Source of the DNA: Simiduia litorea
GTDB taxonomy: Bacteria; Pseudomonadota; Gammaproteobacteria; Pseudomonadales; Cellvibrionaceae
Direction of reading: 5' to 3'
DNA length: 64,000 nt
Assembly: GCF_042853465.1 (NCBI RefSeq)
Contig: NZ_AP031497.1
Coordinates: 3,782,001 to 3,846,000, forward strand
A program made the position numbers and the translations under genes. Shown one piece after another: positions 8,666 to 18,349 of the stretch; within the stretch, counting starts at the first letter, position 1, and each line of letters begins with the position of its first letter. Below the pieces are notes generated by a model. That model had not been told where the DNA came from. It did not search any database and was given only the letters and a program-made list of their open reading frames with translations.

Positions 8666-9525
8666 GCCTGCTCTCCATTTTGCGCCAGCATGCCCGGCGT
8701 TAAATGATCCATATCGCTGTAATCAAGATTCTCACCGGCCATACCCCAAATGAAAATATAATTACTCGTGCCTGCACCCGAGTGAATAGACCAAGGCGGC
8801 GAAACGGCCGCCTGCTCATTAGCCAGCCACAAGTGACGAGTCTCTTGAGCGGGGCCCATAAAGTGGCACACCGCCTGCTCCTCTGGCACTTCAAAGTAGA
8901 AGTACACTTCCATACGGCGGCTATGGGTATGGCACGGCATGGTATTCCAAACACTGCCAGGCTTGAGCTCTGTCATACCCATTTGCAACTGACAGGTAGG
9001 CAACACACTGTTAACTAACAATTTATTAATGGCGCGTTCATTACTGCTTGCCAAGGCGCCCATTTGTACAACGTCGGCATCAGCTCGGCTTACTTTTCTG
9101 GTGGGATAAGCGTGATGCGCCGGTGTTGAATTTAAATAAAATTTGGCCGGCGCTTGCGCTGAATCAGAGATAAACAGTACAGATTGAGCACCGCTACCCA
9201 CATAGAGCGCCTCTTTGTAAGCTAGGGGATAGCGCTTGCCATCCACCTCCACCACACCAGCCCCACCGACATTAATCACTCCCAGTTCGCGCCGATCTAA
9301 AAAATATTTAGCTTTTAGTAGCTCGGGTGAAGTCAGTGCAACAGACTCCTCAACTGGCATTACGCCACCCACGAGAAAGCGATCGTAATGAGTGTAAGTT
9401 AAGGCTAAGTGATCGGGTTGAAATAAGTCCTTAACTAAAAAATGGCGACGTAATTTCGCCATATCGTAAGACTTATAATCATCTTGATGGACCGCAAAGC
9501 GTTCATCACAGGACATGCTAGACAT
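8662..9525 (-). CDS. kduI: 5-dehydro-4-deoxy-D-glucuronate isomerase
   Basis: 287 aa cupin-type isomerase. ATG 9525 has GAGG seven bases upstream; the longer frame to 9561 would overlap the preceding gene. Metal ligands H199, H201 (PCHTHSRRMEVYFYF), E206 and H248 (WSIHSGAG) correspond to the zinc site of E. coli KduI. The GGVMPVEE, INVGGAG and HHAYPTRKV segments are family hallmarks. It isomerises the ring-opened unsaturated galacturonate (DKI) released by GH105 and the lyases. Its ribosome-binding site overlaps the end of the GH105 gene. Confidence 0.95.
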   Translation of the reverse strand: MSSMSCDERFAVHQDDYKSYDMAKLRRHFLVKDLFQPDHLALTYTHYDRFLVGGVMPVEESVALTSPELLKAKYFLDRRELGVINVGGAGVVEVDGKRYPLAYKEALYVGSGAQSVLFISDSAQAPAKFYLNSTPAHHAYPTRKVSRADADVVQMGALASSNERAINKLLVNSVLPTCQLQMGMTELKPGSVWNTMPCHTHSRRMEVYFYFEVPEEQAVCHFMGPAQETRHLWLANEQAAVSPPWSIHSGAGTSNYIFIWGMAGENLDYSDMDHLTPGMLAQNGEQA

Positions 9526-9529
9526 TTTT

Positions 9530-11956
9530 CTACCTCGAAAGTAACTTGCTAATTTGTACACTCGCCATAATGAAAGGCGTCAAGCCCTTGATATCATCGG
9601 CAACAATGGGCTCGCTCTGGTAATAGCGGTAGCTGCCATCGCGACCGAATCCGAGACCGGCAACCTGACAAATACCGTTTAAATGCACATCGCCATCGGG
9701 ATCGAGACTGACAAACTCCCGCACAATACCTTGGTAACCATTCATCATGGCGACTTTATAAGTCTCTGGTAACAAACCTAGATTAATCCCCTTCGCCAAG
9801 GCATAGACAAACATTGATGAGCCCGATGCCTCTAAATAATTACCCGTGGCATCCGGCATATCAGTAATCTGATACCACACGCCAGAGTCATCCTGATAGC
9901 GCACCAAGACGACGGCTAACTCGGTTAATTGACGCTGCAAAATAGCACGCAATTCAGCTTGATCTTCAGGCAATATTTCTAACATATCGACCAGAGCCAT
10001 GGCGTACCAACCCATGCCCCGACTCCAGTGAAATTTAGATAAACCTGTCTTTGGATCAGCCCAATTTTGTGCAGCTTTTTCGTCCCACGCATGAAACAAC
10101 AAACCATTTGGTGCGCTTAGCTTTTCTTTTGCCACTTCAAATTCATGCACGGCTTGTGCAAAGCTTTCCCCCTGCTCAAATTGCTTACTGTATTCGGCTA
10201 AAAATGGCATACCCATATACACACCATCTAGCCACAACTGATAGGGGTAGCGCTGTTTATGCCAGAAGGCACCATTGCTAGTTTTCGGGTGATGAGAAAG
10301 CTGATCACGCAATATGTCTGCCGCGAGCCTATATTTTTCTATACCCGTGCGTTGATACAACCTTAAAAGCATTTTGCCATTGTTGATGTCATCAATATTA
10401 AAGACATCTTTTCGATAGCTCGCGATATTACCTTGCTCGTCAATAAATGAACCGATGATTTGCTCGGCCAGAGCGGCAAACTTGGGATCTGCACCCGCAC
10501 CACTTAAGTCGTCAAAGGCCTGCATCAGTAAGCCGGTGGTGTACTCCCAACGCGCAGGTCTATCGCGCTCTGGGTCCCAACCGCCATTGCGCAAAGCTTT
10601 AGCTTTAGTTCGGTACTCGGTATCAGCCAGGCGCTCGGCAAGGATCCTCACCGACGCTGCACTCGGCTGATCCACGCGCAAAGTCGCACTCAATTGACTA
10701 TCGATAAATATACGCAGCTTTAACGTAAGTTTTTCCGCTTCGCGTTCAAGTAACGTGTTAAAATTCTGTTCGGTTTTTATACCGTCGGGCTCGCCCGACC
10801 AGGCCGCCAAGAAATAATAATCCAATGTGCCACTGGGCGACTTCATTACCGAAACCCAATTGTGTGCATCCTCTGTTTGATCTGTTCGTAAACCGCGTTT
10901 GAACACTAAACCCAAGCCCAGGTCGTCGCCAGCAAGACTTTGTTTACCCCAGGTACCAAGGTAGGTATAGGCATGCCCCGTGAGGTCATCGCCACCGGAA
11001 AGCAATACCGTTTCCGGCGCTTTACCCAAACCAATGGCGAGAGGCTCAATGGCCTCATCTGCCTGTAATTGCACGTGCACCAATCGGCTACCCGCTTGCA
11101 TGGTAAACACCGCGCGTAAATTGACGCGCTTACCGGCAACTGACCATGCGCCATAATCAATGGCAAAAGACGATACCAATGGGCCATTTTGTAAAATCGA
11201 AACCGCGCGAGAATCAACGCTAGCGACGCGCTCTACTTTATCGCCGTGCCAGTAGCCAAACCCACCCATTCCAAGGGACTCACCAACCTTCAAAATATCT
11301 AAACCCCAGTCGGCGGGGTGATGATAAGACTCGAAACCATCCAAGCCAACTTTGTGTAACGCAAGGGCGGGCCGGCTTTTACCAAAAACATCAAAACCAT
11401 TTCGCCAATCGAGATAGATCCGGTAGCCAACTTTATCGGATTCAATCCCAGGCCCTTCATAACGAATATATTCAGAATGATCCGTGTGCTGTTTTGGCGC
11501 TATGAGCTTGTCCACATTCACAAACTGTCCGCCGATGTATTTGTTTTCTTGCCAAGCGCCACCCTGTTTAATGGAAATTTCAGCTTGGGTACGCGAGTCA
11601 ATACTCAGAGTAGAGGGCTGCGCCTTAACCACTAAGATCATTTTTTCAGCGGCGGCCAAGTCTACTAGCGCTACCAGATGATCAATACTGCCATTGCCGT
11701 CGCCATCCACTAACTGAGAGGGCAACTCTTCATCCTTGAGCCACACAGACAAAGGCGCTTTCAATACACCAAGGCGCTCAAGCGGTAGCCACATCAGCTC
11801 GTCTTTGCGCTCAAACTCAGATGGGTTGCTGATAGTTACGGTGGCAACAACGTCAGCGAGCACTGCTGACTGAGACGCAACCTGTTTCGATGGCGTTTTA
11901 ACGTCGCAACCTAAAATAAGGAGGGTGAGCGAGAACAGCAATAGAAAATTCTTCAT
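9530..11956 (-). CDS. Lipoprotein with DUF4861 and GH105 unsaturated galacturonyl/rhamnogalacturonyl hydrolase domains
   Basis: 808 aa from ATG 11956 (an in-frame TTG five codons upstream is less likely). Lipoprotein signal MKNFLLLFSLTLLILGC. About residues 40-430 resemble the DUF4861 family (EFERKDELMWLPLE; VDGDGNGSIDHLVALVDL; YRIYLDWRNGFDVFGK). Residues ~455-805 form an alpha6/alpha6 GH105 barrel: YQLWLDGVYMGMPFLAEYSK with the likely catalytic D577, then KFHWSRGMGWYAMALVDML and GNYLEASGSSMFVYALAKG. GH105 enzymes remove the 4,5-unsaturated uronate from lyase products by hydration, feeding KduI. DUF4861 is common in pectin loci but uncharacterised; the fusion suggests it helps handle the same substrate in the periplasm. 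Third gene upstream of kduD in the operon led by the receptor at 14709. Confidence 0.88.
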   Translation of the reverse strand: MKNFLLLFSLTLLILGCDVKTPSKQVASQSAVLADVVATVTISNPSEFERKDELMWLPLERLGVLKAPLSVWLKDEELPSQLVDGDGNGSIDHLVALVDLAAAEKMILVVKAQPSTLSIDSRTQAEISIKQGGAWQENKYIGGQFVNVDKLIAPKQHTDHSEYIRYEGPGIESDKVGYRIYLDWRNGFDVFGKSRPALALHKVGLDGFESYHHPADWGLDILKVGESLGMGGFGYWHGDKVERVASVDSRAVSILQNGPLVSSFAIDYGAWSVAGKRVNLRAVFTMQAGSRLVHVQLQADEAIEPLAIGLGKAPETVLLSGGDDLTGHAYTYLGTWGKQSLAGDDLGLGLVFKRGLRTDQTEDAHNWVSVMKSPSGTLDYYFLAAWSGEPDGIKTEQNFNTLLEREAEKLTLKLRIFIDSQLSATLRVDQPSAASVRILAERLADTEYRTKAKALRNGGWDPERDRPARWEYTTGLLMQAFDDLSGAGADPKFAALAEQIIGSFIDEQGNIASYRKDVFNIDDINNGKMLLRLYQRTGIEKYRLAADILRDQLSHHPKTSNGAFWHKQRYPYQLWLDGVYMGMPFLAEYSKQFEQGESFAQAVHEFEVAKEKLSAPNGLLFHAWDEKAAQNWADPKTGLSKFHWSRGMGWYAMALVDMLEILPEDQAELRAILQRQLTELAVVLVRYQDDSGVWYQITDMPDATGNYLEASGSSMFVYALAKGINLGLLPETYKVAMMNGYQGIVREFVSLDPDGDVHLNGICQVAGLGFGRDGSYRYYQSEPIVADDIKGLTPFIMASVQISKLLSR

Positions 11957-11980
11957 AGGTTTAACTTTCAATTAGCCTCA

Positions 11981-12007
11981 TAAAATTAAAGGCACATCCC
12001 TGTGCCT
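11981..12007 (-). terminator. Weak terminator/attenuator between TonB receptor and GH105 gene
   Basis: On the minus strand AGGCACA-GGGA-TGTGCCT (11990-12007) is followed by TTAATTTTA. The stem is only seven bp and the tract is interrupted, so partial termination or a processing/stability hairpin between receptor and enzyme genes is likely. Confidence 0.55.
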
Positions 12008-12039
12008 CGCAATTCATCAATCAAACTATCAACCACAAT

Positions 12040-14709
12040 TTAGAATGAGTAAGCGGCACCTAAATAGAATTGACGGCCGGTATGGTGGTAAACAGAACTG
12101 CGCTCTGAAGAATCCACAAACTGGCTGTTGTACTCGTCGGTCAAATTAATGGCTTCGAAGGTTAACTTCAGGTTATCGGAAAGATTATAGTGCGCCGCCA
12201 TGTCGATATTGGCAGTACCCTTAGTGCCCTCCAGATCATTGCCGGCACTGCCGCTTGGCACTCGCGTTAAATAATCATCGCGATAGGAGTAGGAAATACG
12301 CGCGCCCAACTTATCGGTTTCAAAGTAACCGGTAATGTTGTAGGTATTGCGAGACAAGCCAAGCAAGTCATTCTTGATAATATCGCCATTGCCGTCGGTA
12401 CCATACTCTACTTCTGAGTCGACGAAAGTATAGTTAGTAATAACACCAAAGCTATCGCCAATCGGCTGCTGCCAAATCATCTCGAAGCCGTTCAGATCGC
12501 CGCCAGAACCGTTGGCCTTTTTGCTGACAGTCCACAGATCGGCTTGCGTGTAGTTCAAGCTAGGATCGAGAATTGAAACAGGCAAGCCAGTGGAAGCCCA
12601 AGTTTGGCCGGTTTCAGTGGTGCTGATGATAAAGGAGTCAATATCTTTACGGAACAAAGCCAAAGAAATTAGCGCATCATCAGCGAAGTACCACTCAATA
12701 CCCAAGTCAAAAGTATCGGCCCGGAAAGGGTCTAAGTCTGGATTGCCAAACTTAACATTACCGTTGAATTGATCAACAGAACCACCCGGCGTTAAGTTGC
12801 CCAAATCTGGACGAGCCATAACTTTTGCATAAGAGAAGCGTAAATTAATATCATCAGTAACCGCAAGCACCGCATTCAATGACGGCAAGGTATCGGTATA
12901 TTCACGATTTACATCCACTTCTACCAAGTCATTGCCAACTTTTGTATAACCAGTACTGGTAACGTCGGTCGTGACCTGACGAACACCCACGTTTCCACGC
13001 AGTGGCATACCTGAAATTTCGCTATCCCAAGACGCTTGAACGTAGAAGCCAGTATCTTCTTCTTCAACCGAGCGATCATCTTGATCGCGCAATTGCGCAG
13101 GCAAGTTATACAAGTCTACCGCGGCTGCAGCTTTGCTCACGTCAGGTGTTAGCCAAACGATATTACTGCCTTCCGCTAAACGGGTGGTACCGTATAAACC
13201 ATCTATAGGTTGATTACCGCCAATGTCCGACAGTTTAGTATCCCGGCGCGCTTCGGTAACATCAAATGTATACTGTTTAACTGACACACCACCTTTAACA
13301 CTCCATGTGTCCGTTAAATCATACTCAAGATTAATTGAGATATTTTCAAAGGTGTTGTCGGTTTTATTAGGGCGATCACGCACTTCAGTAAACATAAAGT
13401 TGTCGCCGTCGGTTAGATCAAAAGTACCCCAATCCAAATCGATGAACTCGCTATCGCTACGCGCATCATAGGTGAAAGGCCCACTCTGATTAACAGCATC
13501 AAAAATGATCGTGGTTTGCACTGGGTTTTTGAATTTCGACTCTGAGCGACCAATCAAACCGTCCATGCGCAGCTTGTCATTGAATTCATGGCTGCCGGTC
13601 AAAGATATTTGCTGGAATTTGGTATTCAACTTATCAAAACGATGCTCAATACGGGTATCGACATTATCCAATTGCATGTAAGTTAAGGTATTGTTGGCAT
13701 CAATTGCATAGTCCAACACATCCATTTGGTTCGCGTTACCACTTTCTTTGATGCTCACCTCGACAAATTCTTCGTCGCGAGTCGCATCAAATTCAGAGCC
13801 CAAGTAATCTAAAGAAAACTCGGTATTATCGGTTGGGCGCCATTGTAACGTGCCGGTAAAGCCCGTGCGCTCTTGCTCGTGCGTCAATTTACCGTAGCGC
13901 GGAATACGTGGGTAGATACCGTCATTCACGATATCAAATTCGGCCTGATCGGCGCAGCCCGAACAACTCAGGAAGTCGCGCTCACTAGACCAGCGCACAG
14001 CACTAAAACCCTCTTCCAGAATATTGCGCTTGGAATAGGAGTAGGTGGCGCCCCAGCCAAAAGTGTCGGCGTCATTTTTGCCTGCCACCAAGATAGAACC
14101 TCGCGGATCGGTTTCTTCTGCTAGGTCGTTGTAACCCAATTGACCCGATACAGCCACAGTCAAAGAGTCTTTGTAGTCCAGCGGCTTGCCAGTAGATAAG
14201 TCGATCACCGCGCCTAGGGAACCTTCATCCAAATCGGCTGATGAGGTTTTATTTACCGCCATGGAGCTAAATAATTCAGAGGCAAAAGTGTTAAAGTCAA
14301 AAGCGCGACTACGATTTGCGCCGCCCGATGAGTCGGTGCCGCCGGTGGTAGACATTGCTTCCATACCGTTAATGCGCACGCGAGTAAACTCTGGACCTAG
14401 ACCACGCACAGACACATTGCGACCTTCACCGGCATCGCGGGAAATAGCCACACCAGGAATACGCTGCAGAGATTCCGCCAAGTTAAGGTCTGGGAAATCC
14501 GCAATATCCTCCGCCAAAATGACATCGCGCGAGCCGACCGCATCGCGTTTTTGATCCAACGCCCGAGCAAGGCTTTCGCGATAACTGGCCGTTACCACAA
14601 CCTCTTCTAGCATCTCACCGTCCTGAGCCAGAGCAAAGGGCGCAAAAGCTGGTGTCGCCATCGCCACGGCACACACCAGCGGCTTAAGTTTGAAATTTAA
14701 CACTCTCAT
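12040..14709 (-). CDS. TonB-dependent receptor for pectic oligosaccharides
   Basis: 889 aa from ATG 14709, which has GGGAG six bases upstream; the frame extends to 14766 but the earlier starts lack spacing. Signal peptide MRVLNFKLKPLVCAVAMATPAFAPFALAQ. TonB box-like EEVVVTA follows at once, then the plug (ESLQRIPGVAISRDAGEGRNVSVRGLGPEFTRVRINGMEA), characteristic of the TonB-Xanth-Caul glycan receptor group, and a 22-strand barrel ending in aromatic F. It heads the operon with GH105, kduI and kduD, so it probably imports unsaturated oligogalacturonides or rhamnogalacturonan fragments. An operator copy lies 150 bp upstream. Confidence 0.92.
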   Translation of the reverse strand: MRVLNFKLKPLVCAVAMATPAFAPFALAQDGEMLEEVVVTASYRESLARALDQKRDAVGSRDVILAEDIADFPDLNLAESLQRIPGVAISRDAGEGRNVSVRGLGPEFTRVRINGMEAMSTTGGTDSSGGANRSRAFDFNTFASELFSSMAVNKTSSADLDEGSLGAVIDLSTGKPLDYKDSLTVAVSGQLGYNDLAEETDPRGSILVAGKNDADTFGWGATYSYSKRNILEEGFSAVRWSSERDFLSCSGCADQAEFDIVNDGIYPRIPRYGKLTHEQERTGFTGTLQWRPTDNTEFSLDYLGSEFDATRDEEFVEVSIKESGNANQMDVLDYAIDANNTLTYMQLDNVDTRIEHRFDKLNTKFQQISLTGSHEFNDKLRMDGLIGRSESKFKNPVQTTIIFDAVNQSGPFTYDARSDSEFIDLDWGTFDLTDGDNFMFTEVRDRPNKTDNTFENISINLEYDLTDTWSVKGGVSVKQYTFDVTEARRDTKLSDIGGNQPIDGLYGTTRLAEGSNIVWLTPDVSKAAAAVDLYNLPAQLRDQDDRSVEEEDTGFYVQASWDSEISGMPLRGNVGVRQVTTDVTSTGYTKVGNDLVEVDVNREYTDTLPSLNAVLAVTDDINLRFSYAKVMARPDLGNLTPGGSVDQFNGNVKFGNPDLDPFRADTFDLGIEWYFADDALISLALFRKDIDSFIISTTETGQTWASTGLPVSILDPSLNYTQADLWTVSKKANGSGGDLNGFEMIWQQPIGDSFGVITNYTFVDSEVEYGTDGNGDIIKNDLLGLSRNTYNITGYFETDKLGARISYSYRDDYLTRVPSGSAGNDLEGTKGTANIDMAAHYNLSDNLKLTFEAINLTDEYNSQFVDSSERSSVYHHTGRQFYLGAAYSF

Positions 14710-15049
14710 TGTCATCTCCCGAATCTTTATGCTTTTTATGTATTCAGTGAAGGGTAAGGCCTTCAATTTCTCAATAGGGACCTAGTTGCCATTACCAAGC
14801 GGTAACGGAAATCATACTGACATACCAATATTACCAAATCAACCACTTCTAGCTTCCAATTGGTAATACCAAAACATTTTTTCGAACTAACCGAAAATAA
14901 ACCAAAACCGAGTGATTTTGACAAGACCGGGCTTAACGCACAGCAGACAGGTAAATCTAGCGACTTTAAACGCCAAACACAGCCCATAAGCAGGCCGACC
15001 TCGGCCTGAAAGATAGAAGGAAAGCCTATAAAAAACAGAGGGTTAACAG
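14710..15049. other. Promoter region of the receptor-GH105-kduI-kduD operon
   Basis: 340 bp with a perfect operator at 14860-14872 and further ACCAA half-sites at 14824-14828 and 14833-14837. The short minus-strand frame at 14763-14987 runs through the operator and is not treated as a gene. Confidence 0.6.
14860..14872. promoter_or_regulatory. Putative GntR (UxuR-like) operator, receptor operon
   Basis: Perfect inverted repeat TTGGTAATACCAA, about 150 bp upstream of the receptor start codon, with two extra ACCAA half-sites just to the left. Confidence 0.8.
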
Positions 15050-16438
15050 TTAACGGCGCACATTCTCGAGGGTCAGCCAGGGCGCGTACTCGATGACATC
15101 ATCCCCAGAAACTTGCTCAAAGGTAGAGTTCCGAACGGTAATAGCACCAATGGGATTATTTTTGAAGCCACGCAAATGAAACACCCGCTCGGCCTGCTTG
15201 CACTCTACATTCTCAATCACAAGGTCATTTACTTGGGGTAAAAACTCACCCTTGTCACCCTCTTCGTAGAAAAAATTAACCACCAGAGCTTCTTGAACTT
15301 GACCAATTTTCACATTGCGCACCCGCACATGCTCGATCACGCCACCGCGCCGCGCATTGGTTTTGAAGCGAAAGGCACGCTCTAAATGCGGGCTATTCAT
15401 GGCACAATCTTCCATGAAGATATTGCGCGCGCCGCCTGAGATTTCACTGCCAATCACTAAGCCACCATGGCCATCGCGCATGGTGCAATTGCGAATCAAC
15501 ACATTCTGTATTGGCACATTGATGCGCCTACCGTCTTCATTGCGGCCAGATTTTAGCGCAATGCAGTCGTCGCCTGTGTCGAACAAACAATCTTCTATTA
15601 ATACCAAATTGCAACTTTCCGGATCGCAACCATCGTTATTAGGGCCATGGCTGGTACACGTAATCCCCCGCACCGTGACACTTTCACACAAAACCGGATT
15701 CACTAACCAAAACGGCGAGCGAACAATGCTCACGCCCTCAATTAACACTCGCGTACAGGCGTAGGGTTGCACAAAAGCTGGACGTAAAAACGATCCTTCT
15801 GCGTACTGCCTTTCGGCCACAGGCACACCTCTCAACACATCCTCTTGTAGCTTATCTCGCGCCGGCTTTTGATCTTCACCTGGAATTAAATCCCAATGCT
15901 GCTCACTATGCTTGCCTTTCCAAGGCCACCAGGTTTTATCGTCGGCGCCGCCATCCAGAATACCTGCTCCGGTGATAGCGATATTATCTTGCTTATAGGC
16001 ATAGATCAGTGGCGAGTAACCCATAATCTCCATACCCTCCCATCGGGTAAGTACGGCGGGCAGGTATTTTTGCGGGTCGGTAAAAAAATGTATTTTTGAA
16101 CCGGCCGCAACATGTAAGTTCACATTCGACAAAAGGTGTATCGCACCCGATCGATACACGCCTGAAGCGAGCACCACACGGCCACCACCAACGGCATGGC
16201 AATGCACGATGGCGTTATTAATTGCCGAGGTACAATCAGTTTGGGCGTCCGCCTGAGCACCAAAGTCCTCCACGGGGAAGTCCCGATCGGGAAACACCGT
16301 TGCCAACACGCTTGATTCAATTAATGCCGCCCTTTCCCAATCATCTGCCTGCACTGCTTTGCTATCAGTCGTACAACCCGTGCCGGTTAATACGCAAGCG
16401 CCCACTGGCAATATTTTTAGAAATTCTCGACGCTGCAT
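15050..16438 (-). CDS. GH28 polygalacturonase, Tat-exported lipoprotein
   Basis: 462 aa. The N-terminus MQRREFLKILPVGACVLTG has a twin-arginine motif (RREFLK) and a Cys at 22 in a lipobox-like context, so it is probably a Tat lipoprotein. Right-handed beta-helix with all GH28 catalytic motifs: NND (N268, D269), DTGDD (D290, D291), GHGG (G323-H324) and RFK (R357, K359). It hydrolyses alpha-1,4-galacturonan; the insert-rich N-terminal half and export to a membrane-anchored site suggest an exo-acting enzyme releasing galacturonate. Monocistronic, divergent from uxaA. An operator lies 144 bp upstream. Confidence 0.92.
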   Translation of the reverse strand: MQRREFLKILPVGACVLTGTGCTTDSKAVQADDWERAALIESSVLATVFPDRDFPVEDFGAQADAQTDCTSAINNAIVHCHAVGGGRVVLASGVYRSGAIHLLSNVNLHVAAGSKIHFFTDPQKYLPAVLTRWEGMEIMGYSPLIYAYKQDNIAITGAGILDGGADDKTWWPWKGKHSEQHWDLIPGEDQKPARDKLQEDVLRGVPVAERQYAEGSFLRPAFVQPYACTRVLIEGVSIVRSPFWLVNPVLCESVTVRGITCTSHGPNNDGCDPESCNLVLIEDCLFDTGDDCIALKSGRNEDGRRINVPIQNVLIRNCTMRDGHGGLVIGSEISGGARNIFMEDCAMNSPHLERAFRFKTNARRGGVIEHVRVRNVKIGQVQEALVVNFFYEEGDKGEFLPQVNDLVIENVECKQAERVFHLRGFKNNPIGAITVRNSTFEQVSGDDVIEYAPWLTLENVRR

Positions 16439-16581
16439 TTAATCCTGCCCTATTTAAAAATACTGTTAGCGATAACCCGCACAATTGAGGCTCAAGCAAG
16501 TACATGGGCACCGCTTTCATTCACTTTTGAATGCGTGCTATCAGCGGGATAGTCACCCAATGCATACCAAATTTCAATAGT

Positions 16582-16594
16582 TTGGTATTACCAA
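16582..16594. promoter_or_regulatory. Putative GntR (UxuR-like) operator, GH28 gene
   Basis: Perfect inverted repeat TTGGTATTACCAA, extended by T/AT on the flanks. Confidence 0.8.
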
Positions 16595-16725
16595 TTATAA
16601 GAATCAGCTGGGAATTTCACTTAGCGACAACATAAGTCATTGTTTTTAAAGCACTTAATTTTACTGTGTATTGATCGTTAAAATTATAGCGCCACTGAAA
16701 AAAGCAAACATGTTCTATTTTTACA

Positions 16726-16754
16726 TTGTGGTAATACCAATAAAACCATATCCT
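16726..16754 (+). promoter_or_regulatory. Putative uxaA promoter overlapped by a GntR operator
   Basis: Operator GTGGTAATACCAA is at 16728-16740. A sigma70-like pair TTGTGG (16726-16731), 17-bp spacer, TATCCT (16749-16754) is superimposed on it, as expected for simple repression. The -35 is a weak match. Confidence 0.55.
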
Positions 16755-16791
16755 AATCTATTATTGGCTAACAACCTGCGAAAACGAGTTC

Positions 16792-18303
16792 ATGAAAACC
16801 CTACGCCTTCACCCCCAAGATAACTTATTAGTAGCTTTAGATGCGCTACCTAAAGGTTGTGAGCTGAGTGCCGATTTCAAAGCCTGCAACGACATTCCAA
16901 AGATGCACAAAGTGGCAAGCCAGACCATCGCCGCAGGCGAAAAAATCCTGAAATATGGGCAAGTTATTGGTCAGGCCACACAGAGTATTGCCGCGGGCGA
17001 GCATATCCACACCCACAACTGCGCCATGGGCAACTTCGAGCGGGACTTTGCCTTCTGCAGCCAAATTCGCCCAACCCAATTCGTTCCGACCAACGCCAAA
17101 CGCCAATTTCAAGGCTACCACCGCCCGTCTGGCAAAGTAGGCACGCGCAACTTTATCGCTCTGGTCACCACGGTTAACTGCTCGGCCACTGCCGCTCGCC
17201 ATATCGCCGAACAGGCGCGCCTAGGCCAGCTGCTCGACGGCTTCGATAACATCGACGGCATAGTGCCCTTGGTGCATAGCTCGGGTTGCGGTATGAACCC
17301 CAACAGCCGGGGCGGCCACATTTTGGCTCGCACCTTGGCAGGCTATGCCGTGCACCCAAATTTCGGCGGTGTGATTACTCTGGGTTTAGGTTGCGAAGCT
17401 ATGCAACTTAACCACCTCATGCGCGACTATGGGTTAGTCGAATCGGAGTTTTTCCGCGCCTACAACATTCAAGATGTGGATGGCACGGCAAAGGCGATTG
17501 ACCACGGCTTGGGTATCATTCGGGAGATGTTGCCTAGGGTGAACGCGGTAAAACGCCAAGCCACCGATGCCAGCCATCTAACCCTCGCGGTCCAGTGCGG
17601 TGGCAGCGACGCCTTTTCTGGCATCACCGCAAACCCCGCGCTCGGCAAGGCGGCCGATACCCTAGTGGCACAGGGTGGTACGGTGATCTATTCAGAAACG
17701 CCGGAGATCTACGGCGCCGAACACCTGCTAACCCAGCGCGCAGAGACGCCAGAAAGCGCGCAAGCCATCGTCGACCTAATCAGCTGGTGGGAAAATTACA
17801 CACTCATGAACGGTGTGGAGCTGAACAACAACCCCTCGCCGGGCAACAAGGCTGGCGGCCTAACCACCATCTTGGAGAAGTCTTTAGGCGCCATGGCAAA
17901 AGCGGGCTCCACTAATTTACGCGCGGTGTACCAATATGCCGAGCAAGTGAAAGAGAAGGGCATGGTGTTCATGGACAGCCCCGGCTTTGACCCCGTATCC
18001 GTAACCGGCCAAGTGGCCTCAGGGGCAAATGTGGTGTGCTTCACCACCGGGCGCGGCTCGGCCTTCGGTCACAAACCGGTACCAAGCTTGAAGCTTGCCA
18101 GCAACACCGCACTGTACGAACGCATGACCGGCGACATCGACATTAACTGCGGCAAAGCCATTGAAGGCGGCAGCTTAGAGGCCTCGGGCGCAGAGATTTT
18201 TGAAACTATATTGCGCGTCGCGTCGGGTGAGCGCACCAAGAGCGAATTGCTCGGCTATGGCGACAATGAATTCACCCCTTGGCCCATGGGCGCCGTGGTT
18301 TAA
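16792..18303 (+). CDS. uxaA: Altronate dehydratase
   Basis: 503 aa, the usual length. The N-terminal SAF domain (1-~75) contains the GEHIHTHNCAM motif, then GYHRPSGKVGTRNFIALVTTVNCSA starts the large C-terminal domain. HSSGCGMNPNSRGG, LGLGCEA, VQCGGSDAFSGITANPA and SPGNKAGGLTTILEKSLG are hallmark segments with conserved Cys residues. It dehydrates D-altronate to KDG, completing the galacturonate route after UxaC and the UxuB-type reductase. Transcribed alone, from a promoter overlapped by an operator. Its terminator lies inside the end of the convergent methylesterase gene. Confidence 0.95.
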   Translation: MKTLRLHPQDNLLVALDALPKGCELSADFKACNDIPKMHKVASQTIAAGEKILKYGQVIGQATQSIAAGEHIHTHNCAMGNFERDFAFCSQIRPTQFVPTNAKRQFQGYHRPSGKVGTRNFIALVTTVNCSATAARHIAEQARLGQLLDGFDNIDGIVPLVHSSGCGMNPNSRGGHILARTLAGYAVHPNFGGVITLGLGCEAMQLNHLMRDYGLVESEFFRAYNIQDVDGTAKAIDHGLGIIREMLPRVNAVKRQATDASHLTLAVQCGGSDAFSGITANPALGKAADTLVAQGGTVIYSETPEIYGAEHLLTQRAETPESAQAIVDLISWWENYTLMNGVELNNNPSPGNKAGGLTTILEKSLGAMAKAGSTNLRAVYQYAEQVKEKGMVFMDSPGFDPVSVTGQVASGANVVCFTTGRGSAFGHKPVPSLKLASNTALYERMTGDIDINCGKAIEGGSLEASGAEIFETILRVASGERTKSELLGYGDNEFTPWPMGAVV

Positions 18304-18349
18304 CTCGCGCTAAAAATGCCGCGCGCCGAGCCCCCGTTGTAACTCACCG

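Larger units (their letters stand above)
16439..16791. other. Divergent GH28/uxaA promoter region
   Basis: 353 bp AT-rich intergenic region. It carries one operator for each direction (16582-16594 and 16728-16740) plus a CATACCAAATT half-site near 16563. Confidence 0.6.

Noticed and set aside
14763..14987. 74-codon minus-strand frame upstream of the TonB receptor
   Set aside because: It runs across the perfect operator at 14860-14872 and has no ribosome-binding site or recognisable protein.
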